This document shows positions 1-13,200 of a DNA stretch of 64,000 bases, piece by piece. The notes beneath the pieces are model-generated. The model searched no databases. It was not told the DNA's origin and saw only the letters and a list, made by a program, of their open reading frames with translations. Source of the DNA: Phorcus lineatus (lineage: Eukaryota > Mollusca > Gastropoda > Trochida > Trochidae); the NCBI GenBank assembly GCA_921293015.1, contig OV121088.1, forward strand, positions 18,637,645-18,701,644. Direction: 5' to 3'. Position 1 is the stretch's first letter. Every line of letters starts with the position of its first letter. The position numbers and the translations under genes were made by a program.

Positions 1-670
1 CTGTGTGTATTGATGGAAATGATATAGAAAGAGTAAATGAATATAAGTACTTAGGTACTATCTTTGATTCTAAACTCTCTTGGAATGAGAATACTGAGAA
101 AATATATAAGAAAGGACAACAATGTTTACATTTCTTGTGGAAACTAATATTTCAAAATTGACCAAACCATCATGATGTTGTTTTATAGAACCTTCATTCA
201 AAGTGTCCTTACATTTAACCTTTTAAGTTGGTTTGGGAACCTGTCTGTTCCAAATAGAAACAAATTGATAAAAATCGTAAATATTGCATCTAAGATTACT
301 GGGCTTTCTATTGAAACGATCAGTAGTTTTTATTAGTAGCAGTTATCTAAAAAATGGAAACACAATTTTGGGTGATTCTTCCCATCCACTTTTCTTGGAA
401 CATTCGACATTACCTTCTTGACGTAGGCTGTTTTCGAACAAACAGGTTCCGCCGATCATTCATTCTGTGCAGCATTAGAGAAATAAATTTTGTCTGATGT
501 TGCATCATGTTTTTCATGTAAATTATCTTGTCTAGTCAATGTTAACTGTTTTTGACATGAATGGTTTTGAATATTATGTTATTATTTGTCTTCACATTTC
601 TGGAGTATTTTAATTATACGAAACAAATTTCCATTTTTGGGACAAAAAAGATTATCTTATCTATCTTATC
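1..670 (+). mobile_element. LINE retrotransposon 3' end (CR1/L2/Rex1-like), decayed
   Basis: Reading in frame 3 gives the end of a reverse transcriptase: the YKYLG stretch that follows the catalytic palm in CR1/L2-type LINEs, then, after frame breaks, FYRTFIQSVLTF and a C-terminal part of the HPLFLEHSTLPS type. Stops and shifts interrupt it from about 160 on. The sequence ends in short TATCT-type repeats near 640..670, as the 3' tails of this LINE group often do. It is truncated by the window edge. The clade assignment is by family resemblance only. Confidence 0.7.
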
Positions 671-673
671 TTT

Positions 674-704
674 TATCAAACGAGAACGCAATTCTCGTTT
701 GATA
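674..704. repeat. Perfect 13-bp inverted repeat (hairpin)
   Basis: TATCAAACGAGAA at 674..686 and its exact complement at 692..704 are separated by 5 bases. It directly follows the LINE 3' tail. I see no gene at this site. Confidence 0.7.
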
Positions 705-899
705 TTTAACTCGAACACATGATATATCTCCATATCAAACTCGTGGACACATGGTAACTTATAATACCGAAATGTCGCTTTTGTAAAATCAAAAAGGTGT
801 TCATCCATAAAAATGCCTCTCAAATTAGACACACAAATAACATTTTACATTGCATACACGAAGATATTCTTACCTCTAAATATTGCCAAGGAGTTTGTG

Positions 900-1240
900 T
901 GGCTTTTAACTCTAGAGTGTTTTGAGGCTACCCCCATATATGATTCTAGAATGTTTTGAGGCCAGCCCCATGTGACTATAGAGTGTTTTGAGGCTACCCT
1001 CAAAGGCCTCTAGATTATTGGACTCTTATATACAGAAGACTGAAATAATCCAAAGTAGTTAAAATATCAAAGATGTAAAAATATGATTAGGTGAATTTGA
1101 TTTTACAGGTCTATTTGTTTGAGTCATTTGAGGCTGAATAGAGTAATTTGAAGCTGGGCCTTCCCTGGGCTCTAGAGTCATATGAGGCTGGCCCCAAGAG
1201 TCATTTGAGGCGGTAGAGTCATTTGATACTGTTACAACGG
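900..1240. repeat. Degenerate short tandem repeat (TAGAGTxxTTTGAGGCT)
   Basis: Several diverged copies of a unit reading TCTAGAGTGTTTTGAGGC lie at 910..1000, and related TAGAGTCATTTGAGGC units at 1120..1230. Spacing is irregular (about 20 to 40 bp). No coding potential was recognised. The DNA from 1240 to 2035 shows nothing I can assign. Confidence 0.6.
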
Positions 1241-2035
1241 AACGACAGGCCTTAGAGGCCTATATGTTAGATCTACCGTATGACATATTATGCAGACACT
1301 GTAGGTCTAAATTTATTCAGATCGACCTAGAACTGCAATGGATGTCTGTAACTAGAGTTTTGGGGTCAAGGAATCAACTGAAATCATTTTCAGAAATAAA
1401 AAGTAGCGGGTGATATTATACATTTCGCAAGGTCGCCGCCAGAATGGCCGCTGCTCTCTTTCGGCCAGTCAACCAAGGTTAAGGAGAATAAAGTCAGTTA
1501 GACTAAAGTTTTAGGGGTCATGGTTAGATCAGAGGGAGCATTGTAAATTTCAGCACAGAACCTCTAGATCAGATCAGGACACTAGTAAGCAGACGTGCCA
1601 CTTATGCACCAGTTTTGTCAGAAATATTGATCAGAACTCTTCACATCATTAGGCCCCTGCAAACAATGTACATTATGAACGAACATGTTTTGCATTAGAT
1701 ATCCCACCACTTGACTCAACCTTATCCTGGTGTGGTGGTTTGCATGTTTTAGAGGCGCCGATAGCTATGTAAGCTGTAGCTAAAGTGCTCCTGGTAAGGT
1801 CACCAGAGTTGGACAACAGGTAAGAAGCCAGACCAAATCTGTGTCGTTCTAAAACCCGCTGACTATCTCGCACCATGCCTATCTTTCCGCCTTACACTTT
1901 CGATCCCTTTCTTCCTGTGCTGTTTACTCTCTGTTGGGCGATTTTATCAACGTCTATGATAATTGAAATATTGTTGTTATACGTTAAACCCCGACTCATT
2001 CACTTACAGTAGATATTACTGTTATAACACCAAGA

Positions 2036-2335
2036 TCACTGCTTGTGAAATCTTTTTATGAGTCCAAGTCCATACCCGGAGTACAGATTGATCTGCAACT
2101 TGTACCCCATGCCAGGCTTCAAAAAGTGATGTATTACGCGACTTGGAGTCAATAGCTCCACCTTTGCCATATAGCATCCGTGATCTTCTAAACAAGTTGA
2201 TAATTTGACATGACCGATCCCTGGATTCTTCACTGAATCACGTCCAAACAATAAACAATCAGGGATGGACACATTTACTTCAGAACCCTCACTACCTCGA
2301 GTTTCTAACTGACTCGGCGTCAGGTATGTTAGCAC
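2036..2335 (-). other. Unassigned 99-codon ORF, possible exon or fossil
   Basis: This open frame has a non-repetitive, protein-like composition (for example a CLEDHGCYMAKVEL stretch) and ends at a stop. It lies on the same strand as gene A and 3' of its last recovered exon, so it could be a further exon, a pseudogene or chance. I do not recognise the family. No acceptor site was tied to it. From 2340 to 2960 I see nothing assignable. Confidence 0.2.
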
Positions 2336-2959
2336 GCAGTGTCAGAGGCAGACATTTGTTCGCTGTGGACTGAAAAAGAGAATCAACTGCTCGTTTAAGC
2401 CATCTTAAAGCCCAAGACCTATTTAAGACCATTCTCAGCTCGATCAGCTGCTATAATTTTCTGACCAGTCTTTCATACTGACGAATCAGCTGAATCCAGG
2501 GAGGAAAGAAGATTTTTAATAGCCAAACAAAAAATTCAATGCGCAACGCCTTGCACATAACATCTGTGAAGATCACTCCATACACCTTTCATGCCATGCG
2601 TTTCTGTGCTTTGCCTCTCATCTTGTATTGTCGAAATCAGTCAACTCATCACATACTCGTAGCTTCAAACGAGCTTCTTGAAGTGGAACCGCAGATTGAC
2701 AGAACATTGTTTGTTTCCACAAGACTACACACCCCTGACAATCGTTCCTTCTGACTCCTGAAGTCCATCAGGAGAAACATTTACTCACTTTGCAGGACCT
2801 GTACTTGAAACGTCGTACAACCAGACAGACATCCATAGCGCTCTATTGATTGAGGGAAATCTTGTCCAATGTATAACAGATTAACTGATGCTTTTGAGCC
2901 ATGATTCTTCTCACCAGAAACGATAGATACTAAATATTGCAACCATCCGTGGAGTAGTT

Positions 2960-3770
2960 TTCAAGATGTCACATCCCAAAATGCAGGTGGGTGAAGAAAC
3001 TAGAAAAATGAATGAAATTGAAAAGCATGCAGTAATTTATTCTTGAAAGGAATGTCTGCTTAGGAAAGCCATGAAGACATGGTCGACACTTTGGGTGATG
3101 ACTCCCTTGCATTCTCCACCACTGCTAAGTGTGTTGCTGAATTTAAACCTGGTCGACAGAGTGTCAAAGATGATTCCAGGTCTGGTCGGCCAAGAACTTC
3201 AAACAGTTATGTTAAAGTTGATGCCGTTTACGGCATTATGCTTGCAGACGGACGTCTTACCATTCAACACATAGTTGAGACACTGGGCATTAGTTTTGGG
3301 TCGGTATAAACAATGCTGACAGATGTTTTTCACATTAGCAAGCTCACTGCAAGATGGGTGCCAAGAATGTTTTGTGAATTCAGGCAATTAAGGTCAGCTA
3401 TCAAGGCCAGGCGGCAAGGGAAGCTCAATGCAGGAGTGCTGCTCTGCAGGACAATGCTCCGTCAATAAAAAGCACATTTTGCTGTCACTGCCGCGAAAGA
3501 ATGTGGCTTTGAAATGCTTCTACATCCACCCTACTGCCCATATTTGGCACCTCTAACTTCTTCCACCTTCCCAATCTAAAGAACCATTTACGCGGACGAG
3601 TTTTTGCTGATAACAACAGCCGGATTGCTGTCGTTGAGAGATTTCTTGGGACCAAGTAGCGGAGTTCTACAAGAATGGCACAACGAAGCTGGGACATCGC
3701 TGATTCAAATGTATTGATGTCAGTGGAGACTATATTGAAAACAAAATGCCAAAAGTGATACTTTGATCTT
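2960..3770 (+). pseudogene. Mariner-family transposase remnant
   Basis: The + strand reads as a broken mariner transposase. The helix-turn-helix region gives VAEFKPGRQSVKDDSRSGRP, the linker typical of mariner, followed by a TIQHIVETLGISFGSV second helix. After stops and frame shifts, the C-terminal catalytic part is visible: an LQDNAP-like segment near 3450, then HPPYCPYLAP near 3525..3550. At least four stops or frame changes are present, so it is inactive. Terminal inverted repeats were not found. The nearest gene exon is gene A exon 17 at 5554, in the opposite orientation. Confidence 0.75.
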
Positions 3771-4417
3771 GTTTCTTTGTCATTCTGCTATTTTTTTTAT
3801 TTACCATCGTTTGTCTACCACTCAGTCTACTAGTTGAGAAATGGGCGTATTAATTGACCCTGAGTTTATCTAATAATTATTGTATTTATTAAGGTATGTA
3901 GACGATATGTGATTAAGGCAGATTCTGTCATAAGTCTTCAAAGACAGTTAACGTTTTAAATGCGTTTTGTAAAAAATTGGTTTACCAGTACATTTTAAAA
4001 TTAAAAGGGGTTTTATTCAAACAGACTTTTATGAATAAACTCTACTCAAAACATTTTTCATAAAGCGGACAATGCCTTGTCTCTCAGTGAAAGTTTTGGG
4101 CAGGAGATAACAAAATATTTCTCCAACCTGTTTATTTAAACTCTTTGATTTTTTAGATAATCTCGTATGCTTCAGAAATGTCGTGTTTTCAGCAATGGCG
4201 TGTTTTTGATCACTTTATTAGGTTTTGTAAGTTTGTGTTGGGTGTCCCATTTTAATCCCATTTGGATCATAGATTGCCATAGCTTGCTCTCGTAAACTTG
4301 TGGGTATGCCCGCACGGGTCTTTTTCAGTGCTACTTGAAGGATCCATACATCTCCATTTGGTCTCAAAGAGCTATGAAATGAATCTATTTGCTACCTCCT
4401 ATGACTGCAACCTCCTC

Positions 4418-4625
4418 GACCAGCTTGTTGGGATAACAATCAGGTTCCTAAGTGAGACAGCTGTTAAACCCAAGAAATGACACGAAGTGCACTCCCCTAA
4501 CTCCATTGTGAACCTTGATCAGCTTGTTCGGATAGCAATCAGGTTCCTAAGTGAGACAGCTGTTAAACCCAAGAAATGACACGAAGTGCACTCCCCTAAC
4601 TCCATTGTGAACCTTGATCAGCTTG
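4418..4625. repeat. Tandem duplication, 99-bp unit, 2.1 copies
   Basis: A unit starting GAxCAGCTTGTTxGGATA occurs at 4418 and 4517, and a third copy starts at 4616 and breaks off after about 10 bases. Copies differ at only a few positions, so the duplication is fairly recent. No gene is recognised in it. The stretch 3770..4417 is AT-rich and unassigned. Confidence 0.85.
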
Positions 4626-4757
4626 CCGAAAAAAGGCGCAGCAGCCTTTGTCAGTCATCCTTGAATTCACCATTACTGATATGAATCACCCTGAAAATGA
4701 TTTCAAAACCTTGGTGGAGACATCACATTCATCACTGGATGGATTTATTTTAGACAT

Positions 4758-5147
4758 ATTAAAGAGCCACTCCTTGAGTTGTTGGAGTCATATATGCCAA
4801 AGTTAATCAATGGTGTCATTTGATCGCGAAGTATCGACTGTTACCAAAAAGACACATTTTTAAAGCTTGTTGGTTTTTCACAGTGACAATATGAAGGTAG
4901 AACGTCGCAATTATGATCGAAAACCGGACAGTGGCGCGCGCCAAATAGTCAAACGTAATTTTGGAGACTTATCTAAAACAGCCAGGAGGGCAGTTAGGAG
5001 TTGATAGTGTTTGTAAGGTTATATAACTAGTATCCATGTATATCGGACGTGATATGTACACCTCTGTGCAGTTATAAGGCTGTTTTTAGATTTTCAGTTA
5101 TCAAAGGTAAATAATATGTTATGAAAATCACGGAGTGGCTCTTTAAA
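4758..5147. mobile_element. MITE with TTAAAGAGCCACTCC terminal inverted repeats
   Basis: TTAAAGAGCCACTCC at 4759..4773 is matched by its exact complement at 5132..5146. If TTAA is the target duplication, the TIR proper is AGAGCCACTCC. The interior carries GATCGAAAACCGGACAGTGG near 4915, a block shared with related sequences near 21551 and 23555. It has no coding capacity, so it is a non-autonomous DNA transposon. A TTAA duplication would fit piggyBac-type transposases, but the superfamily is unproven. Confidence 0.7.
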
Positions 5148-5289
5148 GGTTGAGGCAGCCATCTCGGACGCCATCATGATTTTCACCTTCCTACTCCACC
5201 TCAGCAATGTCTACCCATATTTCTCCTTAGGTCACCCATAGGAATCACGCGTCAGAATTAGGGACATATGATTGCACAAATGATTGCCA

Positions 5290-5425
5290 TTGTGACGGCG
5301 GTGCCAACATAGTGACGTCATAACCACACAATATTATGACGTCATACGTGCAGTGGTATTACACTAGTTTAATATCGCCATATAAATATAACACTGCAGT
5401 ATCTTACACGGGCGAGTAATAAGAG
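5290..5425. repeat. Dispersed repeat with paired GACGTCA palindromes (copy 1)
   Basis: TGACGTCA occurs twice, at about 5322 and 5339, flanking an ACACAATATT core. The segment continues through CACTAGTTTAATATCGCC to GTGTTATT. An inverted, diverged copy lies at 54530..54660. It is probably a small non-autonomous element, but ends and target duplications were not defined. Confidence 0.6.
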
Positions 5426-5553
5426 GTGTTATTATGCGAGCTTATTTTTCCGGCAATCCGACTTTGCCCTCTGTCAATATTGCTTTCCTCGGGTCTATAA
5501 AAAAACAGGTATTGACCTCATTACCAGTCTATAATTGCATATTACTACTCTAC

Positions 5554-7267
5554 CGTCTGGATCGCAGCCGATGAGCTCGAACCGGAAGCAGGCCTGCTTG
5601 GTGAACCTGGAGGGGACAATCCTGATGACGTCAGTGAGAAGGAAGGGGTCAAGGGTCGGATTGAACACAACTGATGAGTTGTAGATCGCGTCGATGTTCT
5701 GTGAATAGAAACGGACATTCGTAATCCCGTGACAAGAATGTTCAACATTTGATTTATATTTTAACTGCGTAGTATCAAAGAAAAGATAAAGATCATTACA
5801 GATGCTCGTGACCCTAAATAACTGTTAGAAATGTGATAAACATAAATTAACATCGACATCTGGCAATTTGAGATATCTACATGTAATGTCTTCATAAGTC
5901 AATGAAAACGCCTCTTGTATGGATAACATTTTTGTTGCCACAAAGGCCTTTCATAGATGTAGTCAATAAACAAGTGTTTTCCACTAACAAGGCAATATCC
6001 CCCGCCGTAATGAGATATTTGGTATCATTAATATCATTTATCTTTTGGTACAATGAATGCTATCTGTAAGTTGATGTGTCATGTCATGATCAATTGAGAA
6101 TCTTTTCTTCACTGTGATGCATTTCAAGAAAGACTCTTTGACATAAAATTTTAACCACTGTCACTATCAGTATGTATATTTGCACCTCTTCCCTTCTAAC
6201 AAAACACAAGTGAGAATTCATGAAGGATACAGTAGAAGTAGAGTGTTATTTAGTGTTCTGGCACAAATGATGATTCCACTGTTGTCTTGGTTTACAAAAT
6301 GGCAGTATTTTCCCATAACTTTATATTTTTAGCGTCTTGTTCTTGATTATGTTATATTCACTGTCACTATCCTTGAGTGAACACAGTAGCACTAGTCCAA
6401 GTCTGAGAAGGCTCTAGGCGCTAAGCTTTACGAGATATCGCGTTAACAATGTATTACACAGTGGTCAAAATGTCGTGGTGACCTTGAAAATGAGGTCAAG
6501 GTCACCAATGTCGACTGGCGTCTGAGTCTTCCTACATTGAAGGCTGTCACCAAATATGAACACTGTAAGTGCTAAGCTTCATGAATTATCGCGTTAACAA
6601 GAATCCTGACGTACGTAGATACGTATATGACATATGTTATAAGCCCATCGGATCTGTCCGGCCTGATGAGCTAAGAACCATATGTCATTATTTCCCAGGC
6701 CGACCTCGAATTCACCTATACCTACCACTGCATATGTCTCCATGGCTTGTAAGTAGACGTTACGGTACTGCAGCGTGAAGGTGTTGAGGTAAGTGTCGGG
6801 CACCTCCCAGAAGTTCACCTTGCTCGGCGGCTGGAACATGATCATAGCCACTAGGTAGGGTTTGTCTAGGTGCACCTCGTAGTACGGGTCTGGGTCGCTG
6901 CTGGACGGACACCACGATCCCTTGTCCTGACCTACCGGGAGAGAAAATTCCTAAGGAGGTTTTTAAAGAGAACATAAAGAAATGAAGAAAATATTGTTAG
7001 TCACGATGATAACCGTCAGACGTCAGTCTGGTATTAATCCTATGTTTAAGTATACAATTGTAAACATACGTATAGAAAGTCATTATGAGTGTAAGAAAAG
7101 GAGACCGATTGGAAGAAAGGAGAAATAAAGTGACAGTAAGAGGTTTGGCGCACCTAAACAGCAGATGTATCTGGCCTTGTCCTTGCTGTGGCCGGGACTG
7201 GAGGAGGACGCCAACAGCTGATTGTCCTTGATTTCCCCGTTCCACATCCCCAGGGGCTTCAGACACT
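5554..7267 (-). CDS. Gene A exons 15-17: discoidin domain 3
   Basis: Exon 15 (7267-7154) reads CLKPLGMWNGEIKDNQLLAS, a near-consensus F5/8C start. Exon 16 (6931-6726) has GSWCPSSSDPDPYYEVHL. Exon 17 (5698-5554) ends KQACFRFELIGCDPD. The exon 16 donor was set at GTG|GTAGGT because exon 17 needs phase 0. Exon 17 ends G|GTAGAG in phase 1, so at least one further 3' exon exists. It was not found in 1..5553 and is likely outside the window. Confidence 0.85.
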
Positions 7268-10200
7268 CTGTTATAGATCTCCGTCATAATTCCATTGCAT
7301 CAATTAGACCTCGAAACTTTTTATCTTTAATATGTCTTTTTTTTAAATATATTTTTTAATCTTTTTAAATAATTTACACATTAACCCTAGTACACAAAAA
7401 GCGAAATGACCGCTTTATATAAACAATGCTTCAATTAAATTCAATTCTTAAGATATTGTGTTTAACAAAACAATAAGTTGGGGGAAAAAACAATCTTATT
7501 ATGTAAAGGGACCATTCGAGCGAGGTATTTTTTGTGGAAACGAAATTCAGGAGGACTTTCCTGTTAACAAATACATATGATTTTTACATGATTCTTTTCA
7601 CACTTAATTTCAAATATGTACATGAGGTAAACATTTCAGTTGTTCATGATTTAACCATTTGACAAAGAATCAAGTGTATCGATCAAAAAAGAAAAACTTC
7701 GTGAAGTGAAGCCAATCACCGGAGCTACGAATGTGGAATGCATTACTACGACAAAACATTGTCGTAACTGACAACTTTTATTATGAATTATTTGTAAATA
7801 TGCCCCTCTTCTATCAATCTATTAGTTGTTTCTTAATTTAGTCAATACAGCACATTTGATTTCTCGCTATGCTAACATTTCAAGATGGCGGATGAAAGCC
7901 GCTCGAATGGTCCCTTAAATGATTGAAACGCAATTTAGCTCATCAGGCCTAGTAAGGAAAAAAGTTGTGTTGCATGTCTGTCAAGATATACTTTTATTTT
8001 AATTGCTGACGCCCAAGGCTGAAATTGATAAAGGAAATTATCAAAGAGTCTATATTGAATCTTAACACCTTTCCCTTTGATCATGCCGTGGCAGGCTTTA
8101 TCTCTTTAAACTCTGAAACGGATGCTCAAGCTATTAGAATTACATCTTTGTTACATTGAGACTGAAGTTTTACAGGTTTTGTCTTGGCTCTTTTTCAAAT
8201 ATATTTGAAGGTATCAATTCCATTGCCATGGTTTGACTTATCTCAATAACCAGTCATGTCCAAGTGAGAAGGACAGCTGGAGGAATGGAGATTGTGATCT
8301 GAGGGTAGAATGTTTTAGTGGCAAAGTTGGTATGGTGAAAGGAGATCCTAATGAGCTACAGAGCCAATGGTACTATTTTAGAAACGTTCTCTATGCTGGA
8401 CATGTCCGTCAAGAGACACGACGAGCAAGCCAAGCCGTTATCGAACAACTACAGCACTGTAGTATGTTTCACCCATTTCCGATTTGGCAGCTCATACATT
8501 AAATGTAGATAATGACTTACGACTATTTGGTGGAAGATCTGAAAAGGAAATATTAAAGGATCAACACAGACAGTTTCTACTTTTGGAAATTATACAAAAA
8601 GAAAACAGATTATGAATTTGAACAAACCCCTCATTTTAAGTAATTGAAAATTACAGAGTTAATTGAATTGAATGATGATTTAATGAAAAATAAATTGATC
8701 TGACGTTGGTTACAGTATCTGTTGACACATTTTGAGAACATATTTTCAGGCTTCACTCGACCCGTACAAATAAGTTGAATAACACCTTGGCAATCCTGAC
8801 ACCTGGCAATTGCTTATTTCCAATCCTTTCCACTGTCCCGAGTTTTCAGTAAAACAGACATTTTGGAAAACAAAATGCCAACAAAAATCAATTGTTTATA
8901 GCGCTATACAATGTTTCAGTTTTGGCTTGTGTGCATGATATAAATTACAATTTTATGGATTAAAATAAATGACTTCAGTGCCTTGAGCCCATTGCCAAAG
9001 TTGTCCTTGTACTGGTTTAATAGTATTTAATCAGAAACGTGTTTTTCTACATCACAGGAAACATTCGGTCCTGGTGCTTGAATGATCTTGAGGAATTTAA
9101 AACAATATACTATTGCGGCTGTAGTGTATTTAAGATATATTTATCTTCGAAAATCTTAAAGTCTTAAATAAACATACGCGAGTATTCGCAGCTGGGTCCG
9201 TAGTAGGGTGGTGGACATGCGCATGTATTCTCGTAGATGCAGGTACCACCGTTTTGGCAGTGCGGGTTGCAGATGTCTACAACAAAGGATGTCGCCATTA
9301 GTGCTGACACTGTAGCCCATGCGAAGGAGGAGCCAAGGACCTGTCGCTCAACCCTCTCCAAATACGCGATCGCCTATTTACCTGTTTTCTAAGTATTCAA
9401 CAGTTGGTCTTAATCAGCTTATCTAGATCGTATTTGCAATCATGTAAATTGATCATCGATGTATATAATTAAGCATTATTCCTCAATACTAGTTTCACCT
9501 GTCGTTTGCTCTGCGTCTTCCGTATTTATATGGCTCACAATATATAAATACAAAATGAAGCCTCAAAGACTATGTCCAGGTAAACTAGTAAAAGCTTCCA
9601 ATGTACATTGCCAGTTTTTTTAATAATTAATGCCAGAACCCATTACGAATTACGAATTAAGTAATGGAACCTGAAAAAACCCCATATTTTTTGCTAAATA
9701 GTCGAACGGTTGAATATTTCTTCTGAATAAATCTTTATGGAGCTTATTTTAAGCGAACTTATTTAGCAGCAACAATGGTAAGTCACACTTTCAGGCGGGC
9801 ATCCGAAGATGTCAAATCTGAAGCAAGGTTCTTTGACAAAGTCGACGACAGATATGCGGACTTTGTTTGTGACGAGGCCAACTATCTCTGTAAAGGTGGA
9901 CACGACAGTAGCGGCGTTGCCCCTCACTCCCATCAGAAACTGCAATATGCAATGACATTGACGAACACAATATAGGGGAAATCATATTTACATAAATTCA
10001 TGCAAACCAGTTCATTGTATCTCAATAGATAAATCCTACATTACCGCATAAATAGGTATCAATCTTACAAAAGACATGTCCGGTGGCTGACCGATTGATT
10101 CCTGTGTTAAGTATCTGACTGAGCATGTGTTCAGTATCTGAATGATGCATATGTTCAGTAGGTGACTCATGCATATGTTTAGTAGCTGGGCAGGTTATAG

Positions 10201-13200
10201 CTCAAATACAAGACCCACAGATATAAAGTGTTATCCACTAAAATAATTGATAAAAAAATTAAAAACACTTACGAGTGGCCCAGCGGAAGTGCCATATAAA
10301 GTCTGGTTGTTCCCGCCATAGGGTATATAGCTAAAAGTGTAGTTTGTCATGTACTCGCGCGCTGGGTAGAAAGGATCTGTGCCCTCGGGAGGCTCTATCT
10401 CTATAGCCTTCACACCGTACATCCCATCAAAGGTCACCTCTATGTACTGAGCTGTAGGGTCCTGGTCTGGATCCGGGCACCAACCACCAACAGTGGGTCC
10501 TACAGGGGATATTTCATAATTGGACTTAGCATATGAAATAACGTTTTAACGAGGGAAATCCAGGTAAGGTTTGGAAATGAACTGATGACATCTAGGGTGT
10601 CTTTAACACAAAAGATAAAACTCGCTGGAGGAATATTTTAGATGTAAAGTAACACTGGCGAAAATATACCTATGAAGGAAGTATATTCCTATGTAAGCTC
10701 ATATACTTTATTGTGTACAACGTATTTTTTATTTTTATTGAAGACATGGTATTAAAAGATTGGTCGATGACGGATTAGTCGTTGATTAAACCGCATTACC
10801 TGGACAGCATTGGGCCTCAGCCATTGCTGGCGTCTTGCCGGGAGCATTGGATGACGTCACAACGTTAACGGTTTTGATGATGCCAGTCTGCCATAACGGG
10901 ATGTGACAACCTGTCAAAACACAAAACAGAACATCCATTTGAAAAGTTATATTATTGTGTTCTATTTGGTCTGTGAAATTGTGATCATTTTGCAATGGTC
11001 GTGTGATAGTTAAATTCATGCCTGCTATTGGAGCTCTTGTTGTAGTTGATTTTGCTGTAGTTGTAGGAGTGGTTGTAGTTGGTAGCGTGGTGGTTGTCGT
11101 TGTTGTAGTGCTCGTGGTCGTTGATGTAGTTGACTGCTCTTCTGTTGTGGACTCCTGTGTTGTGGGCTCCAGTGTTGTGGGCTCCAGTGTTGTGAGAGTT
11201 TGAGTGGGTGGCTGTGTGCTAGTCTCAGTTATTAGATCTGCAGCTGTTGTTGTTTTTTCCTCCAGCGTTGTCGCCTCCTCTATTTATGTATAAATCAAAA
11301 CGTGTCTGTATGAAGGAGATTAACTTTACGATAAGCATGTAATGCTCAAATGCGTGATTATTTTGCCACTCATATATTGAGAATGAATCCCAAAGATATA
11401 TCCCTACGTTATTTTAACCAAAGCTAACATAATGTAGGACAGTGCTCGACTGAAAGAGTGGAAAGGTATTGCCAATATAGCTTGTAAAATCCACAACTGA
11501 TAGAGATGATTTTAAGATGAGCTTGTTCACAAGTTCTGAAATGAGGGATCACAAACCTGTGACTGCTACTGTTGTTTCTTCTTGTGTTATTACCTCTACC
11601 TCTGTAGTCGTCGCCTCCGGTTCTGGAGTGGAGTCAGGTTGAGTTTTAAACTCCATTCTTGTCGTCCCCTGCTCCAGAGTTGTGGTTTCCTCCGATTCGG
11701 TCGTTGTTTCCATTTCCGTCGTCATAATTTTTTCTTCTGTTGTTGTTTCTTCCGTAGTTATTTCTATTGCTTCGGTTGTTAGTTCCTCTAAAAGCATGGT
11801 TGTTTCCTCAAATGGCATGGTTGTTTCTTCAAATGGCGCGGTTGTTTCCTCCACTGGCATGGTTGTTTCTTCCATTGGCGTGGTTGTGACTTCTAAGGGT
11901 GTAGTAGATTCCGGTTCAGTAGTGGTGTCTGGCGCTTGTGTAGTAATAATCTCCTCTGTTGTTGAAGGTGCTTCTGTAGTAGGTGGGTGTAGACACTCTT
12001 CAACTTTAAACAGACAACAGACAGTCACCATCCGCTTTAATCCCGTAGAATATGTGATAGTAAATATGAATAATTGTTATGATTGAACAACATACACATT
12101 ATGGATCATATTAAACGTTTGAAAGGCACTATCGTCGAAGTGTATCCTACCTGTTGGTGGCCGGACGCACGGTGTAGAGTTTGTCAACCCATTGGCATCT
12201 ATAGACAATAAGAGATAAACACATAACGTCTCGACACCTTTAGAACACAAACGACTCACATGAAATCTTTTTAGTTATACGTTTGGAACGAGATGAACAT
12301 AATTTTTTTTTTAAATGAAATGATTAGAAAACAAATGGAAGAAAATGCTGGCATGTGCAAAAAAAATAAAACCTAAGATTTATGCTAGGTGGAGCTAGGA
12401 AGCGGGTACTGACAGTCTGTGTAGGTGGTGTTGCTCAGGTCTTCATGTGGGAGTGACACAAGGATGAGATTCTTGATCCAGAGCGAGCTGGGCGGAGTCA
12501 GGACCTCAGTACTACATCCAACCGTTAGCGTGTCCGTCACGTTCGCTGCAAGTTACAAAGTATATACTCCAGTTAATTAACTGAACTGAACTTTATTACA
12601 CTCAGGCTGCAGAATGCAGTATAAGAGGTACAAGAACATACATGTATATACAACATACAATACAAATATTAAACACAATGAGTTGATTGAATAGAGGTGT
12701 ATTTCGAACTTATGACACTATCTCTTGAATAAAGACATAATAATTTTACAAAACATTGACAGTTTTCTTAAAGTTCTAAGCTTATTTGCATTTAAAAGGA
12801 TGTTCATTTTTAATACATTTGGTCTGATATAATAAAATTTGTGAATGTATTTTTCTCTTTCAAATTCTAAATCTCGGACATAAAAATAAAAAATGAAAAT
12901 CAACACCAATGTTATTCAAATTACAAAGTGTACATTTCCTATCATTTACAGGGATTTGTCGCCATCTACCTTTCTCGATAGGGAGAAAATGGTTAGAAAT
13001 TCGGAATTTCAAAAGATTTTGTAATGTAGGCAATTTAGATATTGTTCAAAGTTGAGAGATGGATTTTTAAATATACTATAAGCAGTTGCTCTTGAAGAGG
13101 TTTCAATTGTTGAAATCCATGTGTGCTGAAAGGTATCTTTTAATTTACTTTTGAAACTGACTTTAGCCAGAAGACACTTTTGAATTTTGAAATTTCCAAA

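Noticed and set aside
8233-8502. 89-codon + strand frame in gene A intron 14
   Set aside because: No family resemblance, no splice context, and only moderate length in AT-rich DNA.
11682-12086. 134-codon + strand frame opposite the mucin exon
   Set aside because: Its Val/Ser-rich text is the antisense of the Thr/Glu-rich exon, whose splice sites and phases are consistent on the minus strand.
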